Assembly: GCA_018881555.1 (NCBI GenBank)
Contig: JACAXG010000026.1
Coordinates: 6,195,459-6,259,458, forward strand
Direction: 5' to 3'
From: Amblyornis subalaris
Taxonomy: Eukaryota > Chordata > Aves > Passeriformes > Ptilonorhynchidae
Length of the DNA: 64,000 bases
Position 1 is the stretch's first letter. Each line of letters begins with the position of its first letter. This document shows positions 21,840 to 35,200 of this stretch, piece by piece. The position numbers and the translations under genes were made by a program. Under the pieces are notes generated by a model, which saw nothing but the letters and a program-made list of their open reading frames with translations, was not told the DNA's origin and ran no database searches.

Positions 21840-24800
21840 CTCTGAGGCTTTGGTGCTTTCGGTTCAAAGCTGGAAAGGCATTTGCCTACAGAAAGTTTTG
21901 GGTTTTCTTGAGGCCGCTAACTGCTGTAATCACACCTCTGCCTGCAGCCTTGCTGCTGCTTTTCCCAGAGACAGACCTTAGCCCAGCCGGCTCCTGAGGT
22001 GAAGAGCATGTACTGCAAGGGCAGATATTGGTGAGGAGATTGCAGCCGCCCTGCCTGCGAGAGGGAGCCGGTGGCCTGCCCACCTTGGGAACAGCGGCCA
22101 TCGCGTCCTCGGGCAGTTTCTCAGACTTCATATCTCCATAAAGCTGCCTCAATTTAAATTAAAAGCAACTCTATCTTCAGTGGATAATTTGAGCTTGACA
22201 CCTGCAGTGTTCAAACAAGATTGTTGAGCCAGAGGAGTGCAAACTCCTCATGTAGGCAAGATNACAAAAAATTATGTGTATGCAACTGACCTTGATAATC
22301 ACAGCCAAATGATTTGTGCCTTCGGTGTAACTCAGACTTTACAGCTTTTGGCTTGATTGTCTAAGAAAATTAGGATTAAGNGATAGGGCTGTGTGCTTAT
22401 GCATGTGTACATATATAAACACCTGTCTGTCTTGTCCACCCTCAGTCCAATTCTGACCACTTCAGGTAACAGGTCAGAGGTGTCAATGGTGGTAATTTTA
22501 GGCATGTTTTGTGGGGATAGATAGTCTAACATAGAAAGAGGCTGCACTAGTCCACAGCTCAGGAAAAGCCTGCAGCTATCATCCCCGTACTGTCTTATTA
22601 CACAGCAGAGAACCCACACCTCGCAACGTTAATCCATAGAAAACCAGGCTGCATTGGGCCTGCTGCTCTCATCANTATTATTTGGCTGTTTTTCCTACTT
22701 CTCATGTATGAGAGACATTAGAAACTCAGAACTCAAATACTTGAGAGAAGAAATACATCAAAAGCAAGAGCATTACTNCTCTTCTGGTTACCTGCAGATC
22801 AGGAGGTGGTATCTGACTCTAGACACAGGCTAAACTAAGCAAGGCAGGAGAGAGGTTAGCTCAGAAACACAGCAGGAACTAACAANAGGAAAATATTTCA
22901 TATTGTGACAGTTGTCAAAGACTGCTATGTCTGAGCTTGGAAAAATTATAGAGCTCAGAGAGCTGATCATTGAAAAAAGCTGTGACTCTCCTCACTGAGA
23001 TGGATCCTATACTAAAAATGCTTAGTTCTCTCAGTGGCTGTAAAGNGAACCTAGATTAGCTCTGATCATACATTTCTATGTGGAGGCATTTTGTTCAGTT
23101 GCAGCAATCTTCCTTCTTTTATCCTAAGTGACAACAATATGAAAGATTTAGAAAATTAAAGACGTAAGATTAAAGAAATTAAAGATTAAATAATATACTA
23201 TTAAATTTAAAAAGATTGTAAAGAATATATTAAAATGCAAGAGAAAAAACAATACAAGCTCTCAAAACACCAAATTGTTTTTCCAGACTTGCTGCATTTA
23301 GGCAAGACAAAGCTAGGCATAAGGATAATTTTTTTCAAGAGTTCTTAAGTGACNTGAAATTTCTTTTTTAAACACAATTTTGGTCTTTCTGAGCCCAGGT
23401 TTAAGAGTATGTCAGCAATGCTTATCCTGTGAGAATTCAGGCCCTCACATCATGTGGATTTTTGAGAGAAAGGAATCAGCTCTGCCCNGCTGCAGGGCAG
23501 AGGGAAGGTCCCTTTCTCCAGGTCTCAGGGAGAAGGCAGATCTCAGTCTCCAGGNTGGGGAATGATCTGTCATGTGTGAGTTCACTGTGCTGGGAAGGGG
23601 CACACCAAGTTCCCTAAGGCTCTTTGGGCATTGTGGACTAATTCCTAGCAACTTTTTGTTATTAAAATTCCCACTCTGATATTAGTAGGGTTTGCAAGGT
23701 AGAACTTCCCAGTAGCCTTGTAATTTCAGGCCTTGCTGCAGTAGAATATCCATACCTAGGGAGCAGCAGCTGCCAGCAGCAATGACAGCTACAGAGCCTG
23801 CCTTACACCGGCTGTGATTTGTTCTGCTGCTGCAGAACAGCCTTTGGTTTCCAGTCAGATTCCATGCAGAGACAAGGCTTGTGCAGCCACACTGTCATCA
23901 CCACCNTTCCCAACCCTTTAAGCCCTAACAGAGAAATGTCACAGATAGAGTTACGTCTTAAAAATCTTGTGTCCCACAGGTTTCCGGTAAACTGATGAGC
24001 AGATATTGCTTTATTGCTCAGCAAAGCTCATCTGTTCCTCTTTCTGGTATATGTGCCAGGCAGCTGAGTGAGTAGCAGGCCTAGACTTTGAATCAGACAC
24101 AGTGTATAAGGTATCTTGCCTCGCTATCATGTAAAATACTCAGAATAGGAACATTACAAGAGAGCTACAGACAGCATGAAAGCCGAGATAAGTGTAGCAN
24201 GAGGCTTCAGGCAACATAGGAGGGAGCTACGTGTCTTAATTGACTTAGGAGAGCACATGAGAAAATGGAGTATGGAGATGGTTANAGAGGGGAAAAAGAG
24301 AACCTGGGAAAACAGCAGCATTGGCTATACAGGACAAGAAGAAAACAATATGAAAACCATAGACCCATAAAACATAGGGAAAAAAACTGAAAGAGGGCAG
24401 GCTTTCTACGTCTTGTTGCTCACAGAACTATCTCATGCAGATCCCCTGTAACAGAGTATATCAGTGGGGCAATTACAAATAATGTGAGGATTCCTGATCA
24501 AACACCAAAGAACAGACTGTTAACTCCTGTACAGGAATTCAGTTGAGTGCTCCTCAGAGAAGTGGGAGTGTCTGAGGATGATAGGAATAAACAGTGCTCA
24601 CTTGTGTAAACGAAGTCTTAATAGATGTTTGGTTGCCACGGACTTNATGCAGGTGATCTACTTCCTTTTCCGTTTTTGCTCACATGGCCAGCTTTACTGT
24701 GACAGACACTNCAGAAAGAAACATTGTTCTGCTTGAGGAACATCAGAACTCAAGGGCAGAGTACAAGGATACCAGCGTCCTACAGATGCCTTCTGGTGGG

Positions 24801-25320
24801 AACCCTTTCTTGGCTTCCACGTCATCAGATGGCTCGGTTCCCCTTTGCTCTGACCACTAAATGCTGGCAAGGGGAGCACAGGAGGAGAAGCAGTATCGCT
24901 TGGCTTGTTCTGCTGGTGATGTGCCAGTAAATCCCACACGGTTCGGGAGTTCATATGTGGGTAATAGAGCAACTTGGTTCTGAGGGCTTCCCAATTCATG
25001 CTAGTCACAGCCTGGGCAGCCTGTGGCTTCTCCTGTGTAAGTGGAAGCAGTGAAAGCACGAGCGCCTTTTTTTGCCCATCTTGAACGTGGGTACTGATAA
25101 AGGGGCTCATTTGGGCAAGGCTGTGGGGAAGGGAGAAGAGAGCTTTGCACAGTGGTTTTGTATATTCATAAAGTGCTCTGAAATCCTCAGGGATAAAGCA
25201 TCGCACTCCTCAACCTGAATCACCATAGTGCAGAAAGACATATTTCTTATGTGAAACTATTAAGAAATACAAACTTCTTATGAAATACAAGTATGTTTTC
25301 TGCATAATGAGTAAGACATA
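21840..25320. other. non-coding stretch
   Basis: No gene is seen. It contains an AT-rich block with repeated 'attaaag' words at about 23150-23240. The last 540 bases carry the weak gag-like minus-strand frame listed separately. Confidence 0.5.
24664..25206 (-). pseudogene. possible decayed retroelement gag-like frame
   Basis: A minus-strand frame of about 170 codons (24694-25206) is one of the longest in the AT-rich part of the window. Near its 3' end, around 24664-24720, cysteine and histidine codons lie near a Gly-His-Val-Ser-Lys-Asn string found in an adjacent frame. That is reminiscent of a CCHC zinc knuckle of retroviral or retrotransposon Gag, broken by a frame change and by an N at 24711. 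No protease or polymerase follows and no LTR pair flanks it. The rest of the frame resembles nothing I know. It could equally be a chance frame. Confidence 0.25.
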
Positions 25321-25470
25321 AGATCATAAAATCATAGAATATGCTGAGTGGGAAGGGACCCACAAGGATTGTCAGTTCAACTCCTGACCCTGCACAGGAC
25401 AGTCNCAAGAATCACACCACACACACCTGAGAGCGTTGTCCAAATGCTTGTTTGATGTGGCCATGATTTT
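25321..25470 (-). repeat. CR1 LINE 3' fragment
   Basis: The reversed CR1 tail ('aaaatcatagaat') is followed by 'gtgggaagggacccacaaggat', 'agttcaactcctgaccctgcacagga' and 'cacacctgagagcgttgtccaaatgcttg'. This is a CR1 subfamily with the 'ccctgcacagga' wording. The fragment is short and 5'-truncated. Confidence 0.88.
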
Positions 25471-25819
25471 TTCTACTATTAATATCATGGGGTTTTTTTT
25501 ACTATTAATATAATGATTAAAGGCAAGGAAGCTGTTTATTAAAGGCAAAGGTGGTTTTGGGTCTGGGCTTGTAATAGTTCATGATTAGTATTTTTTTTCC
25601 CAAGGCTGCTTTTGCGAAAGCAAGCCAAAGACAGACACTGTGGCAAACCTAAGACTAAGCACACGTCAATTACTGCTCTGTTGAACCCCAGGTCCTCCTG
25701 GCGCTTCAAGTCAAACTTCGGGAGAGAATTAGGACTCCCAGCTCTGTTGAAATGGTTGATGCAACTGCAGGCAGGAGTGTGGCAATGTAGGCTGTAATTA
25801 GGAAAGGCACCGGTGGAGG

Positions 25820-25960
25820 TCAGTGTCTCCCAGGGCCAGGCTCTCCCCGTCCCCGCGGCACAGCCGCTGCGCACCGCAGCCCGTCCCTGCTCCGCTCGAA
25901 GGGGTGCTTGCGGCCCCCACCCCCCTGGTTCTCCCCGCTTATCTTCATTTCGTTTCCCCT
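25820..25960. other. small CpG-rich patch
   Basis: About 140 bases of raised GC with several CpGs stand out from AT-rich flanks. There is no exon evidence beyond a chance-looking frame. It is too short to call a CpG island. Confidence 0.4.
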
Positions 25961-26695
25961 CATCGTTTCAGGGACGTGAGCAGGAGCTGTTCAGCCTTGA
26001 TACTCAGCCTTGTCACAACCCAAGTGCTGCTGGATCTGACNCAGAACAAAACTTTCCAGCACCTTTTGAATGAAATGCAGGTTTCAGGTGTCTCCAGAGT
26101 CAGGCAGCACATGAATGTGGTTNTTTCAGGTTGACAATATGCCCCTCGTTTTGTGTGAATGCAACAAAAATAAGCCCCTTTGCATGGTATTCTTTAGGCA
26201 CACACTGTGTGTTTTAAGACTCCACTAAAAGCCAGACCAGTTTTACAAAGGACATAAGCAAGGCCATATTGTAACACTGAAATCAAGCCAGAAACCCANA
26301 TGTTCGGTTAGGAGGGAAAAATCACATGTGGTTAAAATCTAATTGTTGTTTTATCCAGTTTGCTAAATTCCTGTCAATGCTTGTTCTGTTTCTACCGCAT
26401 GTGTTCATGCCTGGTCTCTCAGAAGTGCCCGGAGAGCTGGACTTTCAGTTTCACATGGACTTTGGGTGAAAGGGAGAAGAGTTCTCTGCTTTTGTACACA
26501 CTGCAAGTGCAAGCTGTGCCCTCAAAGGTACACAGCAGGCTACTAAAACCTGTACAGGTAATTGCCAGCAGGGTCTGGCTGCCAGGCTGGGGACAGCTGC
26601 ATGGGAGACACNCAAACTCTCCCAAGCACTTGGAGAGCCCAGAGGAGAAGGAAGTGAATGATAGCAGCTGGATGAAACATGGCCNAAAAGAGAAA

Positions 26696-26760
26696 GGCTG
26701 AAAGAATTGGGCTGTGTAGCCCAGAGAGGAGGCATGTGAGGAGAGACTCAGCTGCAAAGG
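26696..26760 (+). repeat. possible CR1 fragment
   Basis: 'ggctgaaagaattgggctg' followed by 'tagcccagagagga' resembles the CR1 phrase 'ctgagggaattgggcttgttcagcctggagaag'. The match is short and diverged. Confidence 0.35.
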
Positions 26761-29700
26761 AGGAAACGAGTCTTTCCTTCTGCATGGACTCAGTAACAGG
26801 CTTGAACCGCAAAGTTGAGCACTGGAAAAAAGTTTTCCATGAAAAGCAAGGAGATGTGTCAGGATATATTGAAGGGCTATAAAAAAAATTCGGTGTTCAA
26901 CCTGGAAAAAACAGGGAATGGTTTGATGGGAATGGTTGTGGCATATTTGATCCTGCTTTGGCCAGCAGGAGGGCAACAGACCCTCTCAAAGTCCTTCCCT
27001 GCCAGTTCTATCATCCATTGATAACTCATAAATCCTACGAGTTCCATACCTCAGGATCTATTGAGAGCAAAAATAGTTTTAATCAATGAAGTTTTGTGTT
27101 TGATTTTTTTTCTTTCTTGTTTAGATGAGATGTCTTCTAAGGTTTAAACTTTCTAAAGTATTCAGGCAATTTGTCTCCTAACCAAGTTAGTGGAATTCTT
27201 CGTCCATCTGGGGATTAGTGAGGATTCATCATTATGTGCACTTGAGGTGTGTGTTTCCACATTTATTTTGGAAGACTGTCNTAAAGGTAAGAACAAAATC
27301 AAAATATTCCTTTCTGTCCTCGCAGCTTACAGACATGCAGATTCCAAAGAAGACAAGGAGACTGGGGAATAATATTATTAAATAAAGCCTGTGTCATTCC
27401 TTTTTCTTCTGTAAGGGAAACCCTGGGCTCTATTTAATTTTCCTTGGCTACCTCTTGAGCAGGTTTGGGTGAAGGGCAAGTTGTAGAGCACAGACCCAGC
27501 ATATGCAACTGAATTGACATCCAGNACAGCTGCAGCATGAGAGGTTTGGGGTCACGATTGCTCATTTTTTGACTATTTTTCTTGTCGTGTTCTGCACAGA
27601 AGTTGGTTAGGCAGGGATTAGGTAGAATAATCCTTCTTATCTACATGTTTCAAAATTTTCACTGTGAGACACAAGACTCTGGCACTGCTGCAGTGAAAAT
27701 AGAGACTCTTCTAGCTCTCCTCTATTCCTGCACTTACAAATCAGAAAGAAGGCAGCTTCCTCTAGGTGGTCAAGATTTAATTTTCCAATTTTCCATTGCA
27801 AAATTCTTACACTGATTATACTGCTCTGGAAATATGAGATTCACAAACAGCNTTCTCTGTATCCTCTTTGCAGACGGTGACAACCATTAACTGCAATGAG
27901 AAAAAAAGCCATTAACGTTGGAAAAAAGCAGTGAGACTGGGTGTTTAGTTGAAAGCTACCAGGGCAACTGACACTCATCCCAGCACAGACACAGAAAACT
28001 GCCATGCCCAGGTATGGGAAACAGATTTGGAGGACCCTATGGAATCATTTCCCTCATGGATAAAAGTCCAGAGTTGCCTTTGATTCTCTTGGAACTGGCG
28101 ATATGAGAATTCCTTCATCCCTCCCTCTCTAATCAAAGAATGTGTAATAAGTCATTCTTTAATGAATTGGATTAATTGTTCTGGCCTCCTTGCAAAGTGC
28201 TGTGAGTGCCATTTCTGCAAAATCCTAGATAAAAAAAAAATGAGGAATAGCTACATTTTATTAGGAAAAAAATGTGTGTTCGCTTAGTATCATGTAAGGC
28301 AAAAAGACAAACAGGCAGAAGGGTTTCTGATTTGTGCCTGAGCTTTTGATGAGAGGTTACTAAGCAACACTAGGCCTGATTGTAGCCCTGCATTCCTCTT
28401 GGAAAGCAGTGTCTGTTAACACTCAGGTCAAAACAGGACTTATGTATACATTCAGCTGACATCAAAGGCATGCATTGGTGCAAAGGAAACAGTGATTCCC
28501 TGATTTTCAGGGAGAGGTTAACCCTAATACACATTTTATTGAGCTTGGTTTGGTGGGTGCAGTTATCACTCTGCCCAATACTGGCATGCACTTTATTTCA
28601 ACAGCTGTATTCCCCTCCTTTTGCTATTCTTCATTGCCTGCTTCCTCCCATCCCAGAAGCCTCTGTGCTCCTGTTAGGGATGTTCATTCCTGTTCATTCC
28701 TCAGTGATAAGGCCTACTAGGATGTGTCCTGACAGAAATACTAATGCAAAGATTCCTTGGATGAATTACACTGAAATAACGTGAGACTTACTCAGGTGTT
28801 CTCCTTAAACACACTGTTCCCAAGCAGTATTCCATCACCTGAATGGTGCTGCTCTCAGCCACAGCTCACTAACCTGCCCCAAGGCCCAGGCAAAAAAACC
28901 CCTATGAGCACAGTAAGATGCCCCTTTGGGATCTGGAAGAGCACAAAACAACTTNAGTGCAGACAGTGTCCTAGAGTTGTTCAGAAGGAAACATCTTCCC
29001 ACAGTTCATGGGGATCCCAGGGTAATTCACCTTAATGGCGTGAAATAGCCATGGGATATANCCCCAGAAATCCCAGCAAGTGCTGACACAGTAACTCTTG
29101 TAGTGCTTTTGGAGTGGCTGCCCTCACCAATTACATAAATTAACTCAGCAAAGACTGCTCATACAGAGAGAAAATCTTCCCCGACAGGATTCTTACGGCC
29201 TTTCAGATCATTCCTCAGAACCTACTTTTGCTAATATGACTCTGTAAAATGAACTGCTGAGAAGAGGAGGAGATACACTTCANCTGTTTGTGATAACTCA
29301 CAAATGTCAATGTGTTCAATACTACAGAGATGGCTGTTGGTGCCTCCTCTTTCCTGTGCCAAGTGTNTGCTCGTGGTGACTTACATAAAACACACTCAAT
29401 TCAAAACTACGTATAACCATTTTGTAGAGTTCCATTGCCATTGGTATAACAGCTCTTTGCAANCTAACAGAGAGAAAGCCCATAGGCTAGAAAAGTGCCC
29501 CCTCACTGCTAATAAATTTGGATTAAATGCATACGATTTAATTAACTCAATTTCATAAAGCTCCATTCTGGTTTTGCTTGTGCAGCTTGCATGCCAGAGA
29601 AGCACACTGGCAGGCTCCCAAATAATAAACAAATACAGAATATTCCAAGGTTGGGCTTGTGCCACCACCGGAGCAGGGACAGCCANATCTGCAATAGAAA

Positions 29701-32700
29701 TGTCTGCAAACTGCTGGAGGAGAAAAGCAGTGCCAGGGCAAAACCCTTTAAATAAAATCCCAGGCTCACAGGTCCCACTGCAGAGCTGTGGGTTGAGNGA
29801 TGGGAGAGAGGAAGAGAGTGTTCAGCTGTCTGAGCAAAGAAAAAAACAGCACTTTTTACATAAAGAAAATAAAGCTTGTTTTCTTCTAATATTATTCTCA
29901 ANACAGCTTTATTTGTCAACATATTTTTATTCATTTGCTTGCAATTCAACCTGAAGTATACCTCCAACATGGAAAAACTAGGAATGGAAAAATAAGAGCT
30001 TTGATAACTTATATTTGGTAAAGTTAGAAAAAACAGTAATCTGGAATTTAGAGGGTAGTTGTGAATAACCTTAACTAAAGCTACCATGACTGCTTCTACC
30101 CACAACAGCATTCTTTGCTGCTAGTTTTTTAGTAGACTGGTTTTCATTTACAAATTTTAAACTGGAATAATTAATGAGGAAAAGCTTTTAGACTGACTGT
30201 AGCTACACATTCAGGTGAAAGTGCATGAGGTAGTATTAAGCCTCTGCTCTGAAAATAGCTATTCTGGCATAAAGCTGTTTTATACTACCTGCAAATTCAG
30301 ATTGGAAATACATGCTGCTTTAATTATGCTATAATTAAATGTGCTAAATATATATTATAGTAAATAAATACACTATAACTGGGAAGATATCACTCTTTTA
30401 ACTATACTGATATTTGCATTTTTCTAGCACAAAAAGAGGATTGGCTTCCTACACANATTCCATGGTGTCAGTTGGGTGACTCTTGTCTGATTGCAGCAAA
30501 TGCAAGGTACTGTCTTGTGTTTAAAGCTACACCAAGTCATATCACTTCAGATTTACCATGGACTAAAAGCATTCATGTGGATTGTTTTCATGGCTCACTT
30601 GGTCCATAGTAACTTGCTAAGCCATGATGATTCAGTTATGAATTTGAGCTTGAAGGGAAATGCTTCAGAGTACTCTAGTAATGGCACTGCAGCTATGAGA
30701 GTGTAAGTTTAGGTCTTACATTAACACAAACTCTAACAAAATAACACCATCATCTAGACCAGGCCTGCAAGAGAATATTCAACAGTAGTACTAAATAATG
30801 CTCAGATAAATGAGGACTCTGAAGAGAATCAGTACTGGTTGGGATACAGCTGATGATCAGCCTGGAATTCAGCACTGTTCACATGAATGTTTCACCCTAA
30901 TCCAGAGAAAGATGAGTTTTGGTTGAGGAAAGGGCCCTCAATCAGGAATGCACTTTTGCATGAACTTGAATTGCACTAAGAGCACTAGGATTCAAGTTTG
31001 AGCTTAAAACTAAACNTAAGCGTACATGTTTTCCTCCACTGACACTGATTTAGAGGCTGCAAACCATGCAAGTTAACCTCTTTTGAAAGCTACCAAGGTG
31101 GTGTTGAAGAAGGAAATAAAATTAAAACTTAAACAACTAAGGAAGTATTTGGGTCGTTACATTTTAAGTTGAAATTGTGGCCCTCAAAGTGGAGAACCAC
31201 AGTGAGATAACACAAGAATGACAAACTCAGTAATGTCAACAAAGATGAATCACCTTTGGACCAGGAGGTGGGGGAGAGGGGACTGCCCGAAGGTAACCTA
31301 NTACTGATTAGCGTGGTAGAAATCACACCCTGGGAGGGGACCCTATGATGTCAGACTGCTTTTGTATGATGGCCTGCTCACTAATCAGAGCTCATGCAGA
31401 AATGCATTGGTTATATAATTGAAAGTTGACTAATGAACAAGTTATTGTGGAGCTACAAACCCTCCAAAGAGGGGTGCAAGCTTTGGGAATTCTGGCCTAG
31501 CACCCTTCTCTATGCAGAGCAGCATTAAAGGTTGGAAGGTGGAGCTCAGCTCTGTGTGCTCGGTGGTTCCTGCAACAAGGTGATAGCACAGAGATCTGCT
31601 CAATCACAATGAAACTGTATTAATTATATGAATTAAGCCCAAGGCATTTTTTGATGATGCAGTTTTTTTACTTCTTGTCGTGTTTTTTAACCAGACAACT
31701 GGGTAAGTCTGATAAATTGTTTAAGTTGGGAGTGGAAGAGCTGATGGAAATGGAGTTTTGCCAGTGCTCTGAGAAGCTTACTTTCCCCACTGAACCTCAC
31801 ATGTAAACTATCCTGGCTACTCCAGATNTGTAAGTAAATAGACATAGGAAGGNCAGTTTCAGCTCCAGGAGTCTGCTCAGTCTCCCTGTTANAGCTGTAA
31901 TGTACTAGGATGTGTTCCCATGTAGGGTGAACACTTACAGTCAATTACACTCAATTTATTAGATTAGGTATGCAGAGGAATGGAATAATAGCAGAGTCAT
32001 ATGGCAGAGGAGGTTTGCCATCTGTTATCTGCCTTTAGCAATAGACCAGTTCTCACTGTGGACAACAAAAAATATTAGTAGCAGAAAAAATAAATAGAAT
32101 ATACGCTTTTAAATTCCCAGCTGGGAACTTGATTCCTAATTCTCAATTTATAATCATGCTATTTTGTAAGCAAACTGATTGATTTTCCAGTATTTTACAG
32201 CTGAAAAGATTTGCTAGCAGGCTCTTATTAATTACATTTAATAGTCTTCTGTAAAAAGCCTGTGNAGAGTGTGCCAAAGGGTACAGGCTAAGGGAATAGA
32301 TCCAGATAACGCAATTGACAGCAGCAGAATTGTGCCGAGTTCATTTTGGCAACTATTCATGTATACACACTGAGATTTCTGTATTAAAAAAACATATCTG
32401 TGCATAAATACCAACCCCTGAAACAGAGCTGAGGAGAGACGTATGTGACAAAAGTCTCTCAAGCAGCATAAATCAGGCATCTAAACCTGAAACTGGGGGA
32501 TTAAAACATCTATTTAGGAATTTTATTCAGCTATTAGTCGACAGTGCCACCCTGGGTGAGGTGAGGCTCCTCAAGAACCAAAATGCCACTTCCATGCAAC
32601 CACAGCACCTCATTCTTCAAAAAAGGTCTAGGTTTGCCTGATATCAAACCCACCACAAAGCCTCATCTGCTTTTAGAAACCAGAAATATTTCCACATGTT

Positions 32701-35080
32701 TCCCTAATGGCCTTCTGCAGTTATGCTCTATATCCACATTGTGGCTTTTTTTTTTTTAACCTGTGTAGCTGAAATTTGCCTTCTCAAATCTCAGGCCTTT
32801 CTGCCTCTGTGCAACCAGCAAAGTTTCATTTATTTATGGAAAAAATTAGTTCTGAGTAATTTTGTGAGAGCTTGTAAGATCTGTGACGTAACAAAATAAA
32901 CACAGCATTGGTACTGCTGCGGCTGCTTTGGGAGACTGACTTTCTAGGATCAGTTGATATTCCTTATTCCTGCTTTTCCTCCNTCACTTTGCTGGGGATT
33001 GGTATGGGGTGGGGAGAAGTCGGTTGCAAAACAGACCTTGGCCTTGTCAGCACCAAACAAATTCTGCTGAAAAAGCAATCAAAAGCCATTTCTGGGAATT
33101 TTTTCAAGAATAATTTTGGATTGGAACTGCATTTGCCATGTCATTTACTACCATCACTATTCCAAGAGCTTATAAATTAGATTCTCAAACTCAATCTACC
33201 TACTGATAGTTCAAGTTTTCCAATTCCTGTTTCTGACCTCCATTAAACATCCCACATATTTAGAAGTACAGACTCTAAAATTTTAATATTAACAGCTGAA
33301 ATAACACCGTTCTTACCCTTTAAAACTCTACTGTAAAACCAAAAAAGAAAAATAAGATACATTATCTTAATCAAGAGATTGGATCATCTAGAAGATTGGT
33401 TTTGAAGTGAAATATTTTGTAAATCTATTTGATAAACTGAATGATACTAAATGATTGTTAACTTGATAATCTCAATCCCATCTGTAAGAAAAGATAAATT
33501 AATTCCTCCAAACTAATCACAAGAGAATGAAAATCNTAGTAATACATCCAGCTGCAGGTGTGTGTGCATAAAATGTAAAATTATATAATTTCACATGTAT
33601 TTGTGGGTGTTTTTTTCAAATTTGTGTCTNTTTTTGACCATGTTATTCTAGTGTAATTTCAGAATGAAGGTTTATTTGCTGTTGCATCAATGTCATGAGA
33701 AGTTCTCAAATTCCCAAAAATATCATTCCCTCCATTTGACCTCACCACAATGTACATTTGGACAATTTGGTGATTTTGGAATCTTTTTACCATAACAAGG
33801 GACTTGGATTCAGTGACTTACTGAACTAATCTGCCCATTTTTAGCTGTTTTTCTACAGAAACAAGCCTTTTGTAATCACAAAAATACTTAAAATTTCTGT
33901 ATATCTCTACCTGTGGGTCCTCCCTGTTCCTCAGCAGCCCAGGACATGCCAGTTTAACTTCACAGATACATGCAGAGGTCTCAAAAACAAAGCATGTACT
34001 TTAAGTGTCATTACAACACATAGAGACTCCACTATTTACCTTCTGAGACTGCTGTGTGAGCTCAGACCTTAAAATCCACTTAAGTTCACCTGGGAAAGAA
34101 GAGAGACAAAGGGCAGGGCCCTCCAGGAGCAGGAAAAGCACCCAAGTTGGTCATGCATATGACAAATATGCAGGAATACAAGTTCCTCTAGTTCTGGTGC
34201 TCCCTGAGTGGCCTGTAGGTGTACACGATGCTCTTTCTGCTCCCAGTACACTGTCTAGAAACCAGTGCCTATCAAGCAGGATTGAATACTGGTCTGACTT
34301 AGCTTAGCCATTGTTTGGTGGCTTTGGCCAGGGGTCACATATCCGGGCCATAGCTCTGCCGTGGCACTTCCTTTTTATGTGACTCTGCCCTGGATTTCTC
34401 CAAGTGATTCTGTGGTCTTGCACAAACTAAGTAGAACAAGGTTTACTAGTGGATACAGTATAAATTCACTGGAGTAACCTAGCTAGTAATACCTGGGATT
34501 TATTGTCCTTGAACTTGCTCCAATGGTGGGCTGAGAACAACAGAATGTATTATATTGCNTGTGTTTATAGGCTGTTAAATCAATAAGCTGCTGGAGGGGA
34601 ATCTTCCACATCATTTGTAAATAATGGTGAGAGATGTGCTCTCAGCAGCACAGCTGCACATGCAAAGTGCCTCCATTGACTTCTGCACTGTTATACATTT
34701 TGCTGCATGATTAATTTAACTTGTTCCCTCTCATGAACTGCCCACGCCGATATTTACTGCCCTAACCAGACACGTAGCTATTGCAAAGAACTGCCATCCC
34801 AAATCAGCCTGTCTAATAACCAGGAAACAAACTAAACTATTAAAATCAGGAGAAGATATTAATATCAGAGAGCTTCTGGCCAACAGGCACCTACACCAAA
34901 CTGTCCAGGAACACGTGCTGTCTGCTGATGCAAAATGTTCATTTGCACTCTTGCTCTTTCACAATACACCAGGTTTCAAATCCATCACAAGTCTCCTCCC
35001 CTAGCTTTGTACTTTTGTGTTGAGCATTGAAAACATCCAGTCCTGTACTCCACACTCATTTAACTTTCTGANCCTGAAAT

Positions 35081-35099
35081 TTATTATTATTATTATTAC
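35081..35099. repeat. (ATT)n microsatellite
   Basis: About six consecutive att units. Confidence 0.85.
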
Positions 35100-35195
35100 G
35101 GCAAATTATGGTCTACAGATGAATTCTGCTGAAAAGTCATCATGGAACTGATGCAAGAAATTAAACATGTCAAAAGCATGGGCGTGGGCCCATAT

Positions 35196-35200
35196 ACTGC
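35196..35200. repeat. target-site duplication, left copy (actgc)
   Basis: Five bases actgc directly before the LTR TG. The same five bases follow the terminal CA at 36270-36274. Confidence 0.85.

Larger units (their letters stand above)
25961..35195. other. long non-coding stretch
   Basis: No gene is supported over 9 kb. Minus-strand frames of 185 codons (26419-26976) and 189 codons (29542-30111) are Ser/Leu/Phe-rich and contain N. They lack domains and credible splice context. A short CR1-like phrase is at 26696-26760 (listed separately) and an ATT trinucleotide run at 35081-35099. The rest appears unique and AT-rich. Confidence 0.5.

Noticed and set aside
26419..26976. 185-codon minus-strand frame
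   Set aside because: Contains N positions and low-complexity Ser/Leu content, and overlaps a possible CR1 fragment.
29542..30111. 189-codon minus-strand frame
   Set aside because: Contains several N-derived unknown residues, is Leu/Ser/Phe-rich, and nothing about it resembles a known protein.
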